Position numbers and translations under genes: made by a program
Origin: Burkholderiales bacterium
GTDB taxonomy: Bacteria; Pseudomonadota; Gammaproteobacteria; Burkholderiales; UBA6910
Length of the DNA: 64,000 nucleotides
Direction: 5' to 3'
Assembly: GCA_026005015.1 (NCBI GenBank)
Contig: BPKG01000001.1
Location: 1 to 64,000, forward strand
The notes under the pieces: generated by a model
Seen by the model: only the letters and a program-made list of their open reading frames with translations
The model's database searches: none
Told to the model about the DNA's origin: nothing
Shown: piece after piece, positions 11,840 through 21,357 of the stretch
How positions within the stretch are numbered: position 1 is the stretch's first letter
Layout: each line of letters begins with the position of its first letter

Positions 11840-12984
11840 GCCGAAGGAGTGGAGGGCCGCGCGCCCTGGTTCGGGGGATCGGAGCCTTCCTGCTGGCCCT
11901 GGTGGTGGCGGGCTGCTCGGGGGGGCTGCTGCGCAAGGAGATCGATTACAAGTCTTCCAGCAAGCTGCCGCCGCTGGAAATTCCCCCCGACCTGACGGCG
12001 CCCAGCACGAGCGATCGCTACACCGTGCCGGACGTGAACGCCCCGGGACCGGCCACCTATTCCGCCTACAGCGCCGAGCGCGCCGGGCGCCCCCAGCCCT
12101 CGGGCGTATCCACCCTGCTCCCCGAGAACGCGCAAGTGCGCATCGAGCGGGCGGGCAGCGAGCGCTGGCTGGTGGTGAACCAGCCGCCGGAAAAAGTATG
12201 GCCCGTGGTGCGGGACTTCTGGCTGGAGCTGGGCTTCATCATCGCCACCGAGGTCCCGGAGGCCGGGGTGATGGAGACCGACTGGGCGGAGAACCGGGCC
12301 AAGATTCCCCAAGACTTCATCCGCGACACCCTGGGCAAGGTGCTGGACCAGTTGTGGTCCACCGGCGAGCGGGACAAGTTCCGCACCCGGCTGGAGCCGA
12401 TCAAGGATCGCACCGCCACCGAGGTCTACATCAGCCACCGGGGGATGGTGGAGCGGCTGGTGGGCAACAATCCCAACGAGCCCCAGGGCTCCGTGTGGGA
12501 GCCGGTGCCGCCCAATCCAGACCTGGAGGCGGAGATGCTGCGGCGGCTGGCGGTGCGCTTCGGTGTGGAAGAGGAGCGCAGCCGGCAACTGCTCGCGGCG
12601 CCCAGCCGGGAGCCCCAGGCGAGCCTGATGCCGGGGGCGGGGACGCTGGCCCTGGTGGATCCCTTCGACCGGGCTTGGCGGCGGGTGGGGCTCGCCCTGG
12701 ACCGGGTAGGATTCACCGTGGTGGACCGGGACCGCTCCAACGGGATCTACTACGTGCGCTACGCCCCCTTGGAGACCCAGCCGAGGAAAGAAGGTGGGCT
12801 CCTCTCCCGGCTCGCCTTCTGGCGCAGCGACGAGGGGGGGAAGCCCAGGCCGGAGCAGTATCGCGTTCACCTGGAGCCCACAGGAGAGGGCACCCGGGTG
12901 AGCGTGCTCGACAAGGAAGGCCAGCCGGAGAAGTCCGAAACCGGCAAAAAGATCCTGAGCCTGCTGTACGAGCAGCTCAAGTGA
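11836..12984 (+). CDS. bamC: outer-membrane assembly lipoprotein BamC
   Basis: Lipoprotein subunit of the BAM complex that inserts beta-barrel proteins into the outer membrane. A GTG start overlapping the dapA stop gives 382 residues with a hydrophobic signal and a lipobox LVVAGC. The unstructured early segment contains the BamC-type [13 protein letters not shown] motif that contacts BamD. Two helix-grip domains follow (about 105-215 and 270-380). The open frame runs further upstream into dapA, but the lipobox distance fits this start. Confidence 0.92.
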   Translation: MSRRSGGPRALVRGIGAFLLALVVAGCSGGLLRKEIDYKSSSKLPPLEIPPDLTAPSTSDRYTVPDVNAPGPATYSAYSAERAGRPQPSGVSTLLPENAQVRIERAGSERWLVVNQPPEKVWPVVRDFWLELGFIIATEVPEAGVMETDWAENRAKIPQDFIRDTLGKVLDQLWSTGERDKFRTRLEPIKDRTATEVYISHRGMVERLVGNNPNEPQGSVWEPVPPNPDLEAEMLRRLAVRFGVEEERSRQLLAAPSREPQASLMPGAGTLALVDPFDRAWRRVGLALDRVGFTVVDRDRSNGIYYVRYAPLETQPRKEGGLLSRLAFWRSDEGGKPRPEQYRVHLEPTGEGTRVSVLDKEGQPEKSETGKKILSLLYEQLK

Positions 12985-13076
12985 GGGGGCGCCACGGATG
13001 CCGGGCGAGGGAAAGGGATGAGAAGCCGCGCCGGGTCGCGGGGCGTGGTTATCCCTCTCCTCCCTTCCCCCGCGTC

Positions 13077-13847
13077 ATGATGCGCTTCGCCTCCCTCGGC
13101 AGCGGCAGCGCAGGGAACGGCCTGCTGGTGGAGGCGAACGGGACCCGCGTGCTCCTCGATTGCGGTTTTCCCTTGCGGGAGACCGAGGCCCGGCTGGCTC
13201 GGCTGAAGGTGGATCCCGGCGAGCTGGACGCCCTCCTGGTAACCCACGAGCACGAGGACCACGCCAGCGGCGTCGCCCGACTGGCAGCCCGTCACGGCAT
13301 TCCCGTCTACCTCACCTACGGCACCCGCCGGGCCCTGGAATCGGCCCTGCTCCCCGCCACCGAAGTGCATCTGATCGACAGCCATACGCCCTTCGCCGTG
13401 GGAGACTTGGAGATCCATCCGTTCCCCGTGCCCCACGACGCCCGGGAGCCCGTCCAGTTCGTCTTCGCCGACGGGGCGGTGCGCCTGGGGGTGCTGACCG
13501 ACACCGGCTGCCCCACGCCCCACATCCGGGCAATGCTGAACGGCTGCCAGGCCCTGGTCCTGGAGTGCAACCACGATCCCGAGATGCTGGAGAAGGGACC
13601 CTATCCCCCGTCCCTCAAACGGCGGGTGGCCGGTCGCTACGGGCACCTAGCCAACCCGGCGGCCGCCGGGCTCCTTGGGAGCCTGGAAACGGGCCGCTTG
13701 CAGCATTTGGTCGCCGCCCATCTCAGCCAGACCAACAACACCCCCGAGCTGGCCCGGCGCGCCCTGGCCCAAGCCCTATCCTGCGAGCCCGAGTGGATCG
13801 GCGCGGCGGATCAAGACCTGGGCTTCGGCTGGCGCGAGGTCCGTTGA
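13077..13847 (+). CDS. metallo-beta-lactamase fold hydrolase, WalJ/YycJ-like
   Basis: A 256-residue MBL-fold protein with the metal motif HEHEDHASG near residue 59 and a downstream LECNHD metal ligand. The N-terminus FASLGSGSAGNG is typical of the YycJ/WalJ family, which in Firmicutes is linked to cell-wall and DNA-damage phenotypes; the substrate in betaproteobacteria is not established. Two ATG codons stand in tandem (13077 and 13080), and either could start. It is followed by a strong bidirectional terminator. Confidence 0.85.
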   Translation: MMRFASLGSGSAGNGLLVEANGTRVLLDCGFPLRETEARLARLKVDPGELDALLVTHEHEDHASGVARLAARHGIPVYLTYGTRRALESALLPATEVHLIDSHTPFAVGDLEIHPFPVPHDAREPVQFVFADGAVRLGVLTDTGCPTPHIRAMLNGCQALVLECNHDPEMLEKGPYPPSLKRRVAGRYGHLANPAAAGLLGSLETGRLQHLVAAHLSQTNNTPELARRALAQALSCEPEWIGAADQDLGFGWREVR

Positions 13848-13864
13848 CCTCCGCTCAGCCAATG

Positions 13865-13892
13865 AAAAAGGCCGGCTTGCGCCGGCCTTTTT
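13865..13892. terminator. bidirectional rho-independent terminator
   Basis: A perfect 12-bp stem (AAAAAGGCCGGC with its complement) closes a TTGC loop, with A and T runs on the two sides. It separates the WalJ-like gene (ends 13847) from the convergent lipoprotein gene (ends 13920). Confidence 0.92.
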
Positions 13893-13919
13893 GCCACTCG
13901 CCCGTTCGAGCGACCCGGA

Positions 13920-14190
13920 TTACTTGGGCTGCTCTTTCTTCTCTTCGGCGGGCGCGGCGGCAGGGGCGGCCTGGCCTTCGGCGGGCTTGGCTTCGCCCGC
14001 AGGCGCGGCCGCTTGCGGCTAGGGCTTCGGCCGGCTTGGCTTCAGGCGTAGCCGCCTGCTGGGTCGGGGCCGGAGCGGGCGCCGGAGCGGCCTGTTGAGC
14101 GGGCGCCGGCGCCGTGGCCGCTTCTTCTTTCTTGCCGCAGGCGCCGAGCGCCACGGCGGCGAGGGCTACGAGGAGGATGGAGCGTTTCAT
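13920..14190 (-). CDS. small Ala/Pro-rich lipoprotein, one-base frameshift
   Basis: A short exported protein with a lipoprotein signal (MKRSILLV..., lipobox LGAC) followed by a low-complexity tail of Ala, Pro, Glu, Lys and Gln. As sequenced, an extra T in the pair 14013/14014 shifts the frame, so the literal reading becomes Arg-rich and runs to 13855. Removing it restores an AAPAGEAKPAEGQAAP-like tail that ends EEKKEQPK at 13920. That compositional continuity argues that the indel is recent or an error. Function is unknown. A structured RNA-like element and a LexA-like palindrome lie upstream. Confidence 0.65.
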
Positions 14191-14243
14191 AGGGGAGTTA
14201 TCCTTCGAAAAGTTGGTCATGTCCTGCTTTTCCAGGCCGGCAT

Positions 14244-14312
14244 CCCAGGAACCTGTACGTGCAAGTCTCGCCCGCTTCCGGCGAGACCCGATTGCCTGTA
14301 CAGGCTCCTGGG
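14244..14312 (-). ncRNA. candidate structured 5' leader element upstream of the lipoprotein gene
   Basis: Nested inverted repeats. The outer arms (14244-14258 and 14298-14312) pair over 15 bases with a single G-U wobble on the minus strand. The inner arms GTCTCGCC and GGCGAGAC (14265-14272, 14280-14287) pair perfectly around a 7-base loop, separated from the outer stem by an internal loop. On the minus strand it lies in the 237-base gap between roxA and the lipoprotein gene, 54 bases before the latter's start. No U-run follows on either strand, so it is not a simple terminator. I recognise no known RNA family. Confidence 0.4.
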
Positions 14313-14410
14313 GGACCGCCTGGCGCCCTGGTCCGAACGGATGGGCGCTGGCTGTCCCGGATCCCGACCGGCGGCGGATTTTAGCAGAACACGGCGAAAA
14401 GGATAGTGAC

Positions 14411-14426
14411 CTGTATTTTTATACAG
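14411..14426. promoter_or_regulatory. LexA-like SOS box
   Basis: The 16-base palindrome CTGTATTTTTATACAG has the CTG-N10-CAG form of the proteobacterial LexA operator, with perfect half-sites CTGTAT and ATACAG, in an otherwise GC-rich context. It lies just after the roxA stop and 221 bases upstream of the lipoprotein gene on the minus strand. An extended -10-like TGCTAAAAT follows on that strand. Confidence 0.45.
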
Positions 14427-14427
14427 T

Positions 14428-15603
14428 TTAGCGGCCGCGCCCGCGCCTCCCTGCGGCCTTCCCCAGGGCGAGATACCCGGCCCGGTACCACTGGTAAAGC
14501 GCTTCCCGGGCGCAGGCGTCCAGAACCGTGCCGGGCGGGAGCACGCGGGCATCGGCCAGCCGCGCCAGCGCTTCCCGGGAAGCGCCCTCCACCCGGACGG
14601 CTTCCCCGTTGATATAGATCCCCCGGGGGCCGTGCAGCATGCGGGTCTTGATGTCCAGAACGACGCCCCGCCGCGCTGCCTCCCGGGCGAAGGCGTTTGG
14701 GCTTAAAGGGCGCGAGGGGGGAGAGAACACCACCGTGGGCTTGGGCTCGGAGAGGTAGACTCCGGCGAACGCCTCTACCTCCGCCGGTCTCCAGCGGATG
14801 CGGGCGAGCACCTGGGCGAAACGTTGCACCATCTGGGCGGGGATACGGGCCGGGCGGCGCTGGGGGCGCAGGTCCGGATCGGCGTACATCCCCGGGAGCC
14901 GAATGCGATCCTGGAGATAGGCCAGGAACTGGGTGGCGAGCTCCCCGTGGGAAGGGGCGCGGAAGCCGATGGAGTAGGTCATGCATTCCCCCAGGGCAGT
15001 GCCCTCGTGGGCGTAGCGGGGCGGGAGATAGAGGAGATCGCCGGGCTCCAGGATCCAGGCCCGCTCGGCGCGGAAGCGCTTGAGGAGCTTGAGCGGTGCG
15101 TTTTCCACCCACTCGAGATCGGCCTGGGCGGAGATGCGCCAGCGCCGGCGCCCCGGGCCCTGCAGCAGGAAAACGTCGTACGAATCGAAATGGGGCCCGA
15201 CCCCGCCGCCGGGGGCAGCGTAGCTCACCATCACGTCGTCCAGCCGGGCGAGGGGCAGGAAGGCGAAGTTCATCATCAGGGCGTGGGCGGAGGCGAGGTG
15301 CAGGTCGAGCCCGTGCACCAGCAGGGTCCATCCCCGCTCGGGCAGCCGGGAGAAGCGCCGGCCGGCGAAGGGGCCGCTCTCGGCGTGCCAGCGGCGGCCT
15401 TGCTTGATCACCAGGCGGGACTCCACGTCGTCCCGGGCGGCGAGCGCTATCAGTTCCCGGGGGGAGAGAAGCCCGGCGAAGCCGGGAAGCGCCCCGCGCA
15501 CCAGGAGGGGTCGCTTCTGCCAGTGGGCGCGCAGGAAATCGGCGGCGCTCAGGCCGCCCAGGAGAGAGAGCTTTACCGAGTGCGAAGAAGCTTGCATTTT
15601 CAA
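14428..15603 (-). CDS. roxA: ribosomal protein L16 arginine hydroxylase (JmjC/cupin 2-oxoglutarate oxygenase)
   Basis: Fe(II)/2-oxoglutarate oxygenase that hydroxylates an arginine of ribosomal protein L16 (E. coli YcfD/RoxA). The 391-residue protein keeps the family layout: HWQKRP near residue 27, PGGGVGPHFDSYDVF with iron ligands H138 and D140, GRRRWRI, EPGDLLYLPP, the third ligand H199 in YAHEGTA, and a winged-helix-like C-terminal region. ATG codons exist at residues 1 and 3. It is divergent from the peroxiredoxin gene. Confidence 0.93.
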   Translation of the reverse strand: MKMQASSHSVKLSLLGGLSAADFLRAHWQKRPLLVRGALPGFAGLLSPRELIALAARDDVESRLVIKQGRRWHAESGPFAGRRFSRLPERGWTLLVHGLDLHLASAHALMMNFAFLPLARLDDVMVSYAAPGGGVGPHFDSYDVFLLQGPGRRRWRISAQADLEWVENAPLKLLKRFRAERAWILEPGDLLYLPPRYAHEGTALGECMTYSIGFRAPSHGELATQFLAYLQDRIRLPGMYADPDLRPQRRPARIPAQMVQRFAQVLARIRWRPAEVEAFAGVYLSEPKPTVVFSPPSRPLSPNAFAREAARRGVVLDIKTRMLHGPRGIYINGEAVRVEGASREALARLADARVLPPGTVLDACAREALYQWYRAGYLALGKAAGRRGRGR

Positions 15604-15639
15604 TTGTCAAAGGAACCCCGCGATCGGCCCGATCGCGCA

Positions 15640-15667
15640 TTGTGCCGCGAGACAAATACGTTAGAAT
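15640..15667 (+). promoter_or_regulatory. promoter upstream of the peroxiredoxin gene
   Basis: TTGTGC (15640-15645), a 16-base spacer and TAGAAT (15662-15667), ending 23 bases before the proposed start codon. The match to sigma-70 is moderate. Confidence 0.45.
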
Positions 15668-15690
15668 GGCCTCGCCATTTCTCCTCGACG

Positions 15691-16212
15691 ATGGATGCAC
15701 CGCCTGCAATGGTTCAAGTCGGCCAGACCGCGCCGGAATTCGACCTTCCCGATGCCGACATGGCGATGGTGCGGTTGTCGACGTTTCGTGGCAAGAAGAA
15801 CGTGGTGCTGTACTTCTACCCTAAGGACGACACTCCGGCGTGCACCATGCAGGCGATCGACTTCAGCGACCTGGAGGAGGAATTCAAGCGCTTGGACGCC
15901 GTGATTCTAGGGGTGAGCCGGGACGACTGCATCAGCCACGGCTCCTTCCGCGACAAGCACGGACTGTCCATCCAGCTCCTCTCCGACACCGACGGCGAGG
16001 TGTGCCGGCGCTACGGCGTGCTCCAGGAAAAAGAGGTGGAGGGCAAGCGTCGGCTGATCGTGTGCCGGTCCACTTTCATCATCGACAAGAAGGGCATCGT
16101 GCGCCACGCCCTCTACGGGGTCAACCCGAAGGGCCACGCCCACGCGGTGCTGGAGCTGGTCAAACAGCTCGGTGCCAAAGCCGGTCCCCATGTTTCACGA
16201 AGACGCTCCTAG
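15691..16212 (+). CDS. bcp: peroxiredoxin of the BCP/PrxQ type
   Basis: Thiol peroxidase that reduces hydroperoxides. The peroxidatic cysteine is C51 in DDTPACTM, in a 173-residue thioredoxin-fold protein with family motifs FYPKDDTP and SRD. In many BCPs a resolving Cys lies five residues later; here that position (56) is Ile, so the enzyme is either 1-Cys or uses one of the later cysteines (DDCISHG, EVCRRYG, IVCRSTF). The start could be ATG 15691 or ATG 15709; neither has a clear ribosome site. Confidence 0.9.
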   Translation: MDAPPAMVQVGQTAPEFDLPDADMAMVRLSTFRGKKNVVLYFYPKDDTPACTMQAIDFSDLEEEFKRLDAVILGVSRDDCISHGSFRDKHGLSIQLLSDTDGEVCRRYGVLQEKEVEGKRRLIVCRSTFIIDKKGIVRHALYGVNPKGHAHAVLELVKQLGAKAGPHVSRRRS

Positions 16213-16283
16213 GAGATAACGGGCGGCGGGGATGTGGGGCGGCGGTTGCGCGCCGGGACCCTTTGACGGTACCTTGTTGTCTA

Positions 16284-16345
16284 GCCCGGATATTTCACCA
16301 GGATGCCCCTCAAAGGAAGCGGCGATGGACGAAGAATATCCGGGC
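16284..16345. repeat. inverted repeat, REP-like
   Basis: GCCCGGATATT at 16284-16294 and its exact complement AATATCCGGGC at 16335-16345 are separated by 40 bases, in the gap between the peroxiredoxin gene and slyD. The adjoining GGATATTTCACC unit recurs in inverted form near 17028 (GTGAAATATCC), which suggests a dispersed extragenic repeat family. Confidence 0.5.
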
Positions 16346-16396
16346 CGGGCCAGGCGGGTTCGTCTTCCGGCTCAATGAACTAAAGGAATTATCGCC

Positions 16397-16873
16397 ATGA
16401 TCGTCGCAAAAAACACTATCGTTACCTTCACCTACAAGCTGTTCGACGCGCAGGGCAATCTACTCGAGGAATCCCGGGAGCCGGTCTCCTACCTGCACGG
16501 GGGCTACCATGGCATTTTCCCCTTGGTGGAGGATGCCCTGGAGGGCAAGCAGCCCGGGGACGAGTGCTCCATCACCATGGAGCCGGAGAGCGCCTTCGGC
16601 GAGTACGACGCCTCCCTGGTGCGGGTGGAGGACCGGGCCCTGTTTCCGGCCGAGGTGAGGGTAGGGATGCAGTTCGAAGGCCGGGGCGAGCAATCGGGGG
16701 AGGTGCACATCTTCACCGTGACCGAGGTGGCCGAGAACAAGGTGGTGGTGGACGGCAACCATCCCCTCGCCGGCATGCGGCTGCGTTTCGACTGCCAGGT
16801 GACCGACGTGCGGCCGGCCACCCCGGAAGAGCTGGCCCACGGGCACGTCCACGGCCCCCACGGGCATCACTGA
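16397..16873 (+). CDS. slyD: FKBP-type peptidyl-prolyl isomerase SlyD
   Basis: Chaperone and prolyl isomerase, also involved in nickel delivery to hydrogenase in E. coli. The 158 residues show the SlyD layout: FKBP core with LHGGYHGIFPLVEDAL, the inserted flap domain (about 75-120), DGNHPLAGMRL, and a C-terminal histidine tail (HGHVHGPHGHH). The tail is shorter than in E. coli but still likely to bind metal. A good AAGGAATT site precedes the ATG. Confidence 0.95.
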   Translation: MIVAKNTIVTFTYKLFDAQGNLLEESREPVSYLHGGYHGIFPLVEDALEGKQPGDECSITMEPESAFGEYDASLVRVEDRALFPAEVRVGMQFEGRGEQSGEVHIFTVTEVAENKVVVDGNHPLAGMRLRFDCQVTDVRPATPEELAHGHVHGPHGHH

Positions 16874-16882
16874 GGGCGGCCG

Positions 16883-16908
16883 GGCCATCGAGTCTTTGGT
16901 CGATGGCC
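16883..16908. repeat. hairpin downstream of slyD
   Basis: A 9-bp perfect stem (GGCCATCGA and its complement) with an 8-base loop, 10 bases after the slyD stop. It lacks a T-run, so it is a weak terminator candidate at best. Confidence 0.4.
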
Positions 16909-17025
16909 AGCGGGCCATTGGCCGCAATCCACCCTCCCTCCTCCCCTCTCGCCCAGAGGGAGAGAGGGACTGAGAAGGGGACTGAACCGCCAGGCAGTCT
17001 TTCGGGACGCTCGGCCGAAGCCCTT

Positions 17026-17040
17026 CGTGAAATATCCAGG
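17026..17040. repeat. second copy of the REP-like unit
   Basis: GTGAAATATCCAGGC is close to the reverse complement of the unit at 16284-16303, with one mismatch in the core. It lies just after the mutS stop codon. Confidence 0.35.
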
Positions 17041-17044
17041 CGAG

Positions 17045-19618
17045 TCACGCCTTAGCGAGGCGCTTGAGTTCGTAGAGCTTTTCCAGCGCCTCCCGCGGCG
17101 ACAACTCGTCCGGCTCCAGCGCCTTGAGCGCGTCCAGGACCGGGTGGGGTTCGGGTTCGGCCGGCGGCGCTTCGATTGCCGGCGCGAACAAGTCCCCTTG
17201 CCGCGACCGGCTCAATCCCTGGGTTTCCAGCCAGTGGAGCTGCTTGCGCGCCTGGGCGATCACCCGCGCCGGAACGCCAGCGAGGGCCGCCACCTGCAGC
17301 CCGTAGCTCTGGCTGGCGGGCCCCTCGTTCACCGTGTGGAGAAAAACCACCTTGTTGCCGTGCTCTACCGCGTCCAGATGCACGTTGGCGGCCTCCGGGT
17401 GGAGAGCGGCGAGGCGGGTCAGCTCGAAGTAGTGGGTGGCGAACAAGGTATAGCCGCGGTTGACGGTGAGGAGATGGCAAGCGATGGCCCACGCCAGGGC
17501 GAGGCCGTCGAAGGTGGACGTGCCGCGGCCCACCTCGTCCATGAGCACCAGGCTCGTGTCCGTGGCGTTGTGCAGGATATTGGCCGCCTCGGTCATCTCC
17601 ACCATGAAGGTGGAGCGGCCGCCGGCCAGGTCGTCGGCGGCGCCGATCCGGGTGAAGATCTGGTCCACCGGCCCGATCACCGCCCGGCCCGCCGGGACGA
17701 AGCTGCCGCAGCAGGCGAGGAGCACGATCAGCGCCACCTGCCGCATGTAGGTGGACTTGCCCCCCATGTTGGGGCCCGTAATCACCAGAAGCCTGCGCCC
17801 GGGACCTAGCCGGGCGTCGTTGGGGATGAAGTCCGCCGTCGCGCGCTCCACCACCGGGTGGCGCCCTGCCTCGATCTCGATGACCGGCTCCTCCGTGTAC
17901 TCCGGGGCGCGGTAGTCCAGGGCCAAGGCCCGCTCCGCCAGAGCGGCGAAGACGTCCAGCTCCGCCACGGCCCGGGCGATGCCCTGCAGCCGGGGCACGT
18001 ACCCGCCGAGCCAGGCGAGCAGTTCCTCGTAGAGCTCCCGCTCCCGCGCCAGGGCCCGCTCCTGGGCGGAGAGGGTCTTTTCTTCGAAGCGCTTGAGTTC
18101 TGGCGTGATGTAGCGCTCGGCGTTCTTGAGGGTCTGGCGCCGGCGGTAGTCCTCCGGCACCTTGTCGCTCTGGGCCCGGGTCACCTCGATGTAGAAGCCG
18201 TGGACCTTGTTGTATTCCACCTTGAGGTTGGGAATCCCGGTGCGGGCCCGCTCCCGGGCCTCCATGGCCAGCAGGAATTCGCCGCAATGGGCCTGGAGGC
18301 TCCGCAGCTCGTCCAGTTCCGCATCGTAGCCGTCGGCGATCACGCCCCCGTCGCGCAGGAAGGCTGCGGGCGTCTCCTTGACAGCGCGCTTGAGCCGGGC
18401 CAGCACTTCTTTGGGTAAAGCGAGCGCCGACCGGATCTCGCCCAGCCGCGAGGCCTGGAGAGACACGAGCAGCGCGTCGAGGGCATCGAGGCGGGAGAGA
18501 CTGTCCCGCAGCGCGGCCAGGTCCCGGGGGCGCGCGCTTCCCAGGGCGATGCGGGCGGCGATGCGCTCCAGATCGGCCATGCACTTGAGCTCGGCACGCA
18601 GAGCGGCGCAGGTCTCGCGCGCATCCCCAGCCAGCTCGGCGATCGTCTGCAGCCGCTGTTCCCGCGGGGAGCGCAGGCGCAGGGGATGGTGCAGCCAGTG
18701 GCGCAACAGGCGGCTTCCCATGCTGGTGGCGCAGGTGTCCAGCACCGAGAGAAGGGTGGGGGCCGGCTCTCCGCGCAAGGTCTCGCTGATCTCCAGATTG
18801 CGCCTGGTCACGGCGTCCAGGCGCACGAAATCGGTCGTCCGCTCCACGGTGACGCCTTGCAGATGGGCGAGGGTGGCCCCCTGGGTGAGGCGGGCGTACT
18901 CCACTAGGGCGCCGGCGGCGGCGACGGCGAGGGGCAGGTCGTCACAGCCGAAGCCCGAGAGGTCGCGGGTGCCGAAATGGCGAGCGAGCAGGTCCTGGGC
19001 GATGGAGTGGTCGAATTGCCAGTCGGGCAGGCGCTTCAGCGGGATCGGGCGGGCTTCGAAGACCGGGTGCCGCAGGCTCTCCGGCAGCAGGATCTCCGCC
19101 GGCCGGATCCGCTCCAGCTCGGAGGCGAGGGCGGCGGGCTCGATTTCCATGACCCGCAGGCTCCCGGCGGCCAGGTTGAGCCAGGCGAGGCCCACGCGCC
19201 GGCGTTCCCAGGTGGCGGCGAGGAGCACGCTCTCGGCGCGCTCGTCCAGCAGGCCCGCGTCGGTGAGGGTTCCGGGGGTGACGATGCGCACCACTCGCCG
19301 CTCCACAGGGCCACGACCGGCCTCCGGATCGCCCACCTGCTCGCAAATCGCCACCGATTCGCCCAGACGCACCAGCTTGGCCAGGTACTGATCCACCGAC
19401 TGAAAAGGCACGCCTGCCATGGGGATCGGCTCGCCGGCGGACACCCCCCGCCGGGTGAGGGTGATGTCGAGGAGCCTGGCGGCCTTCTCCGCGTCCTCGT
19501 AGAACAGCTCGTAGAAGTCGCCCATGCGGTAGAACAGCAGCACATCGGCATGCTGTGCCTTGATGCGCAGATACTGCTGCATGACAGGCGTGTGGCGGGA
19601 GAGGTCGTCGAGCTTCAT
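17045..19618 (-). CDS. mutS: DNA mismatch repair protein MutS
   Basis: Recognises mismatches and recruits MutL. The 857-residue protein has the N-terminal mismatch-binding domain with the Phe-X-Glu motif in [10 protein letters not shown] (F, E near residues 35-37), connector and lever domains, and the ATPase with Walker [10 protein letters not shown] (about 616-624), Walker [13 protein letters not shown] and a C-terminal helix-turn-helix. The length is normal. It lies 44 bases upstream-side of the suhB 3' end on the same strand. Confidence 0.98.
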   Translation of the reverse strand: MKLDDLSRHTPVMQQYLRIKAQHADVLLFYRMGDFYELFYEDAEKAARLLDITLTRRGVSAGEPIPMAGVPFQSVDQYLAKLVRLGESVAICEQVGDPEAGRGPVERRVVRIVTPGTLTDAGLLDERAESVLLAATWERRRVGLAWLNLAAGSLRVMEIEPAALASELERIRPAEILLPESLRHPVFEARPIPLKRLPDWQFDHSIAQDLLARHFGTRDLSGFGCDDLPLAVAAAGALVEYARLTQGATLAHLQGVTVERTTDFVRLDAVTRRNLEISETLRGEPAPTLLSVLDTCATSMGSRLLRHWLHHPLRLRSPREQRLQTIAELAGDARETCAALRAELKCMADLERIAARIALGSARPRDLAALRDSLSRLDALDALLVSLQASRLGEIRSALALPKEVLARLKRAVKETPAAFLRDGGVIADGYDAELDELRSLQAHCGEFLLAMEARERARTGIPNLKVEYNKVHGFYIEVTRAQSDKVPEDYRRRQTLKNAERYITPELKRFEEKTLSAQERALARERELYEELLAWLGGYVPRLQGIARAVAELDVFAALAERALALDYRAPEYTEEPVIEIEAGRHPVVERATADFIPNDARLGPGRRLLVITGPNMGGKSTYMRQVALIVLLACCGSFVPAGRAVIGPVDQIFTRIGAADDLAGGRSTFMVEMTEAANILHNATDTSLVLMDEVGRGTSTFDGLALAWAIACHLLTVNRGYTLFATHYFELTRLAALHPEAANVHLDAVEHGNKVVFLHTVNEGPASQSYGLQVAALAGVPARVIAQARKQLHWLETQGLSRSRQGDLFAPAIEAPPAEPEPHPVLDALKALEPDELSPREALEKLYELKRLAKA

Positions 19619-19661
19619 GGGAAGCGTGGACCGGGTTCTGCCGAGGCCGGCGTGGCGGGAA

Positions 19662-20462
19662 TCAGGGGTTCTTCAGCTTCTCGGTGAGGTGGGGCGCGAT
19701 CACCTTGAGCAGCTCGACGAACACCTTGGGGTTGCCGGCGACGATGTGGCCGCTCTCCATGTGGCGGGGCTCGCCCGTCAAGTCGCCCACCAGGCCGCCC
19801 GCTTCGGTGATGAGCAGGCACCCGGCCGCCATGTCCCAGGGGGACAGCCCCAGCTCCCAAAAGCCGTCGTACCAGCCGGCGGCCACGTAGGCGAGATCCA
19901 GGGACGCCGCCCCCGGCCGCCGCACTCCCGCGGCGACGGCCATCACGTCCCGTAGCATGGCCAGATAGGCGTCGGCGTGGGCCTTGCGGGAATAGGGGAA
20001 GCCGGTGCCGATCAGCGCCCCTTCCAGGCTCGGGTGCTTGCTCACGCGGATGCGCCGGTCGTTCAGATAGGCGCCGGCGCCCCGGCTGGCGGTGAACAGA
20101 TCGTTGCGGACGGGGTCGTAGACCACGGCCTGGCTCGGCGTCCCTTTGTGCATGAGGGCGATGGACACCGCATACTGGGGCATGCCGTGGAGGAAGTTGG
20201 TGGTGCCGTCCAGGGGGTCCACGATCCACTGGTACGGCGAACGCCCATGGCCGCCGCTCTCTTCTGCTAGAATGGCATGGTCCGGATAGGCCTTGTGCAA
20301 CACTTCGATGATGGCTTCTTCGGCCGCGCGGTCTACCTCCGACACGAAATCGTTGTACCCCTTGGCGCTGACCTTCACCAGATCCAGGTCCCGGGCGGCG
20401 CGCAGAATGATGTTGCCGGCGCGCCGCGCCGCCTTGACGGCGGTATTCAGCATGGGATGCAT
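19662..20462 (-). CDS. suhB: inositol-1-monophosphatase family protein SuhB
   Basis: Mg-dependent phosphatase; in E. coli SuhB also joins the rRNA antitermination complex. The 266 residues show the metal motifs EESGG (motif 1), [12 protein letters not shown] (motif 2) and [22 protein letters not shown] (motif 3, in parts). It is divergent from trmJ with a 55-base gap containing TACAAT in the right orientation. The suhB/trmJ/cysE/isc neighbourhood is conserved in beta- and gammaproteobacteria. Confidence 0.95.
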   Translation of the reverse strand: MHPMLNTAVKAARRAGNIILRAARDLDLVKVSAKGYNDFVSEVDRAAEEAIIEVLHKAYPDHAILAEESGGHGRSPYQWIVDPLDGTTNFLHGMPQYAVSIALMHKGTPSQAVVYDPVRNDLFTASRGAGAYLNDRRIRVSKHPSLEGALIGTGFPYSRKAHADAYLAMLRDVMAVAAGVRRPGAASLDLAYVAAGWYDGFWELGLSPWDMAAGCLLITEAGGLVGDLTGEPRHMESGHIVAGNPKVFVELLKVIAPHLTEKLKNP

Positions 20463-20517
20463 GGGACGCTGTTGACTGGGTTACGAAGAATCCGCGCATT
20501 GTAGTGCGATTCCCCCG

Positions 20518-21240
20518 GTGAATAAACCCGATCCGCTGCAGAGGGTGCGCGTGGTGCTCGTGGGCACGAGCCACCCGGGCAATATCGGCGCTGCGGCGCG
20601 GGCGATGAAGACCATGGGGCTTACGGCGCTATACCTGGTGCGCCCCCGGCGCTTCCCCGACCCGGAGGCGACCGCTATGGCCGCGGCGGCGGCAGACGTA
20701 CTGGAGGGGGCACGGCAATGGGACAGCCTAGACGAGGCGCTGGCGGGCACCGTGCTGGCGGCGGGGCTCACCGCCCGCCACCGGGAGCTGGCGCCGCAGC
20801 CTTTGACGCCTCGGGAGGCCGCGCCGGAGCTGCTTGCCTTCGCCCGGGCCGGGCCGGTGGCGGTGGTGTTCGGCAACGAGGCGAGCGGGCTCACCCGGGA
20901 GGAATTGCAGCGCTGCCGGATGGTGGTGCATATTCCCGGGAACCCCCATTACCACTCCCTGAACCTGGCGGCCGCCGTGCAAGTCATGGGCTACGAGCTG
21001 CGTATGGCCTTGCCCCAAGCGGGAAGCCTGGAGGCGAGCCCGCGGGAGATGGCGCGCCACGAGGACATGGAGCATTTCTACGCCCACCTGGAGCGCACCC
21101 TTCTCGCCGTCGGCTTCCTGGAACCGCAGCGGTCGGGGCGGTCGATGCGGCGGCTGCGGCGCATCTTCGATCGCGCCCGCCTGGAAAAGGACGAGGTGAG
21201 CCTCCTGCGGGGCATCCTCAAGGCGGTGGCCAGGGAATGA
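20518..21240 (+). CDS. trmJ: tRNA (cytidine/uridine-2'-O-)-methyltransferase TrmJ
   Basis: SPOUT methyltransferase that modifies position 32 of tRNAs. The 240 residues show the N-terminal motif GTSHPGNIGAAARAMKTMGL, VVFGNEASGL and IPGNPHYHSLNLAAAVQV, which forms the trefoil-knot SAM site, plus a C-terminal helical extension specific to TrmJ. The start is GTG. It is upstream of cysE, with a separate promoter candidate between them. Confidence 0.93.
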   Translation: MNKPDPLQRVRVVLVGTSHPGNIGAAARAMKTMGLTALYLVRPRRFPDPEATAMAAAAADVLEGARQWDSLDEALAGTVLAAGLTARHRELAPQPLTPREAAPELLAFARAGPVAVVFGNEASGLTREELQRCRMVVHIPGNPHYHSLNLAAAVQVMGYELRMALPQAGSLEASPREMARHEDMEHFYAHLERTLLAVGFLEPQRSGRSMRRLRRIFDRARLEKDEVSLLRGILKAVARE

Positions 21241-21303
21241 CAAGCGCGTTCATGGATCGGCAGTGCGGGCGGTCCGAGCGATGTACGAGTCCCGGCCGAA
21301 TTC

Positions 21304-21332
21304 TTGACCGAATTGGTTGGGAAATGGATACT
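21304..21332 (+). promoter_or_regulatory. promoter upstream of cysE
   Basis: TTGACC (21304-21309), a 17-base spacer and GATACT (21327-21332), ending 25 bases before the cysE ATG. A TTG-started extension of the cysE frame exists here but would cover the promoter. Confidence 0.55.
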
Positions 21333-21357
21333 CGTACAGCGATTCAAGGATACCCGC

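Noticed and set aside
14824-15690. N-terminal extension of the peroxiredoxin frame
   Set aside because: It lies antisense to roxA and has no family features; the peroxiredoxin fold begins at 15691-15709.
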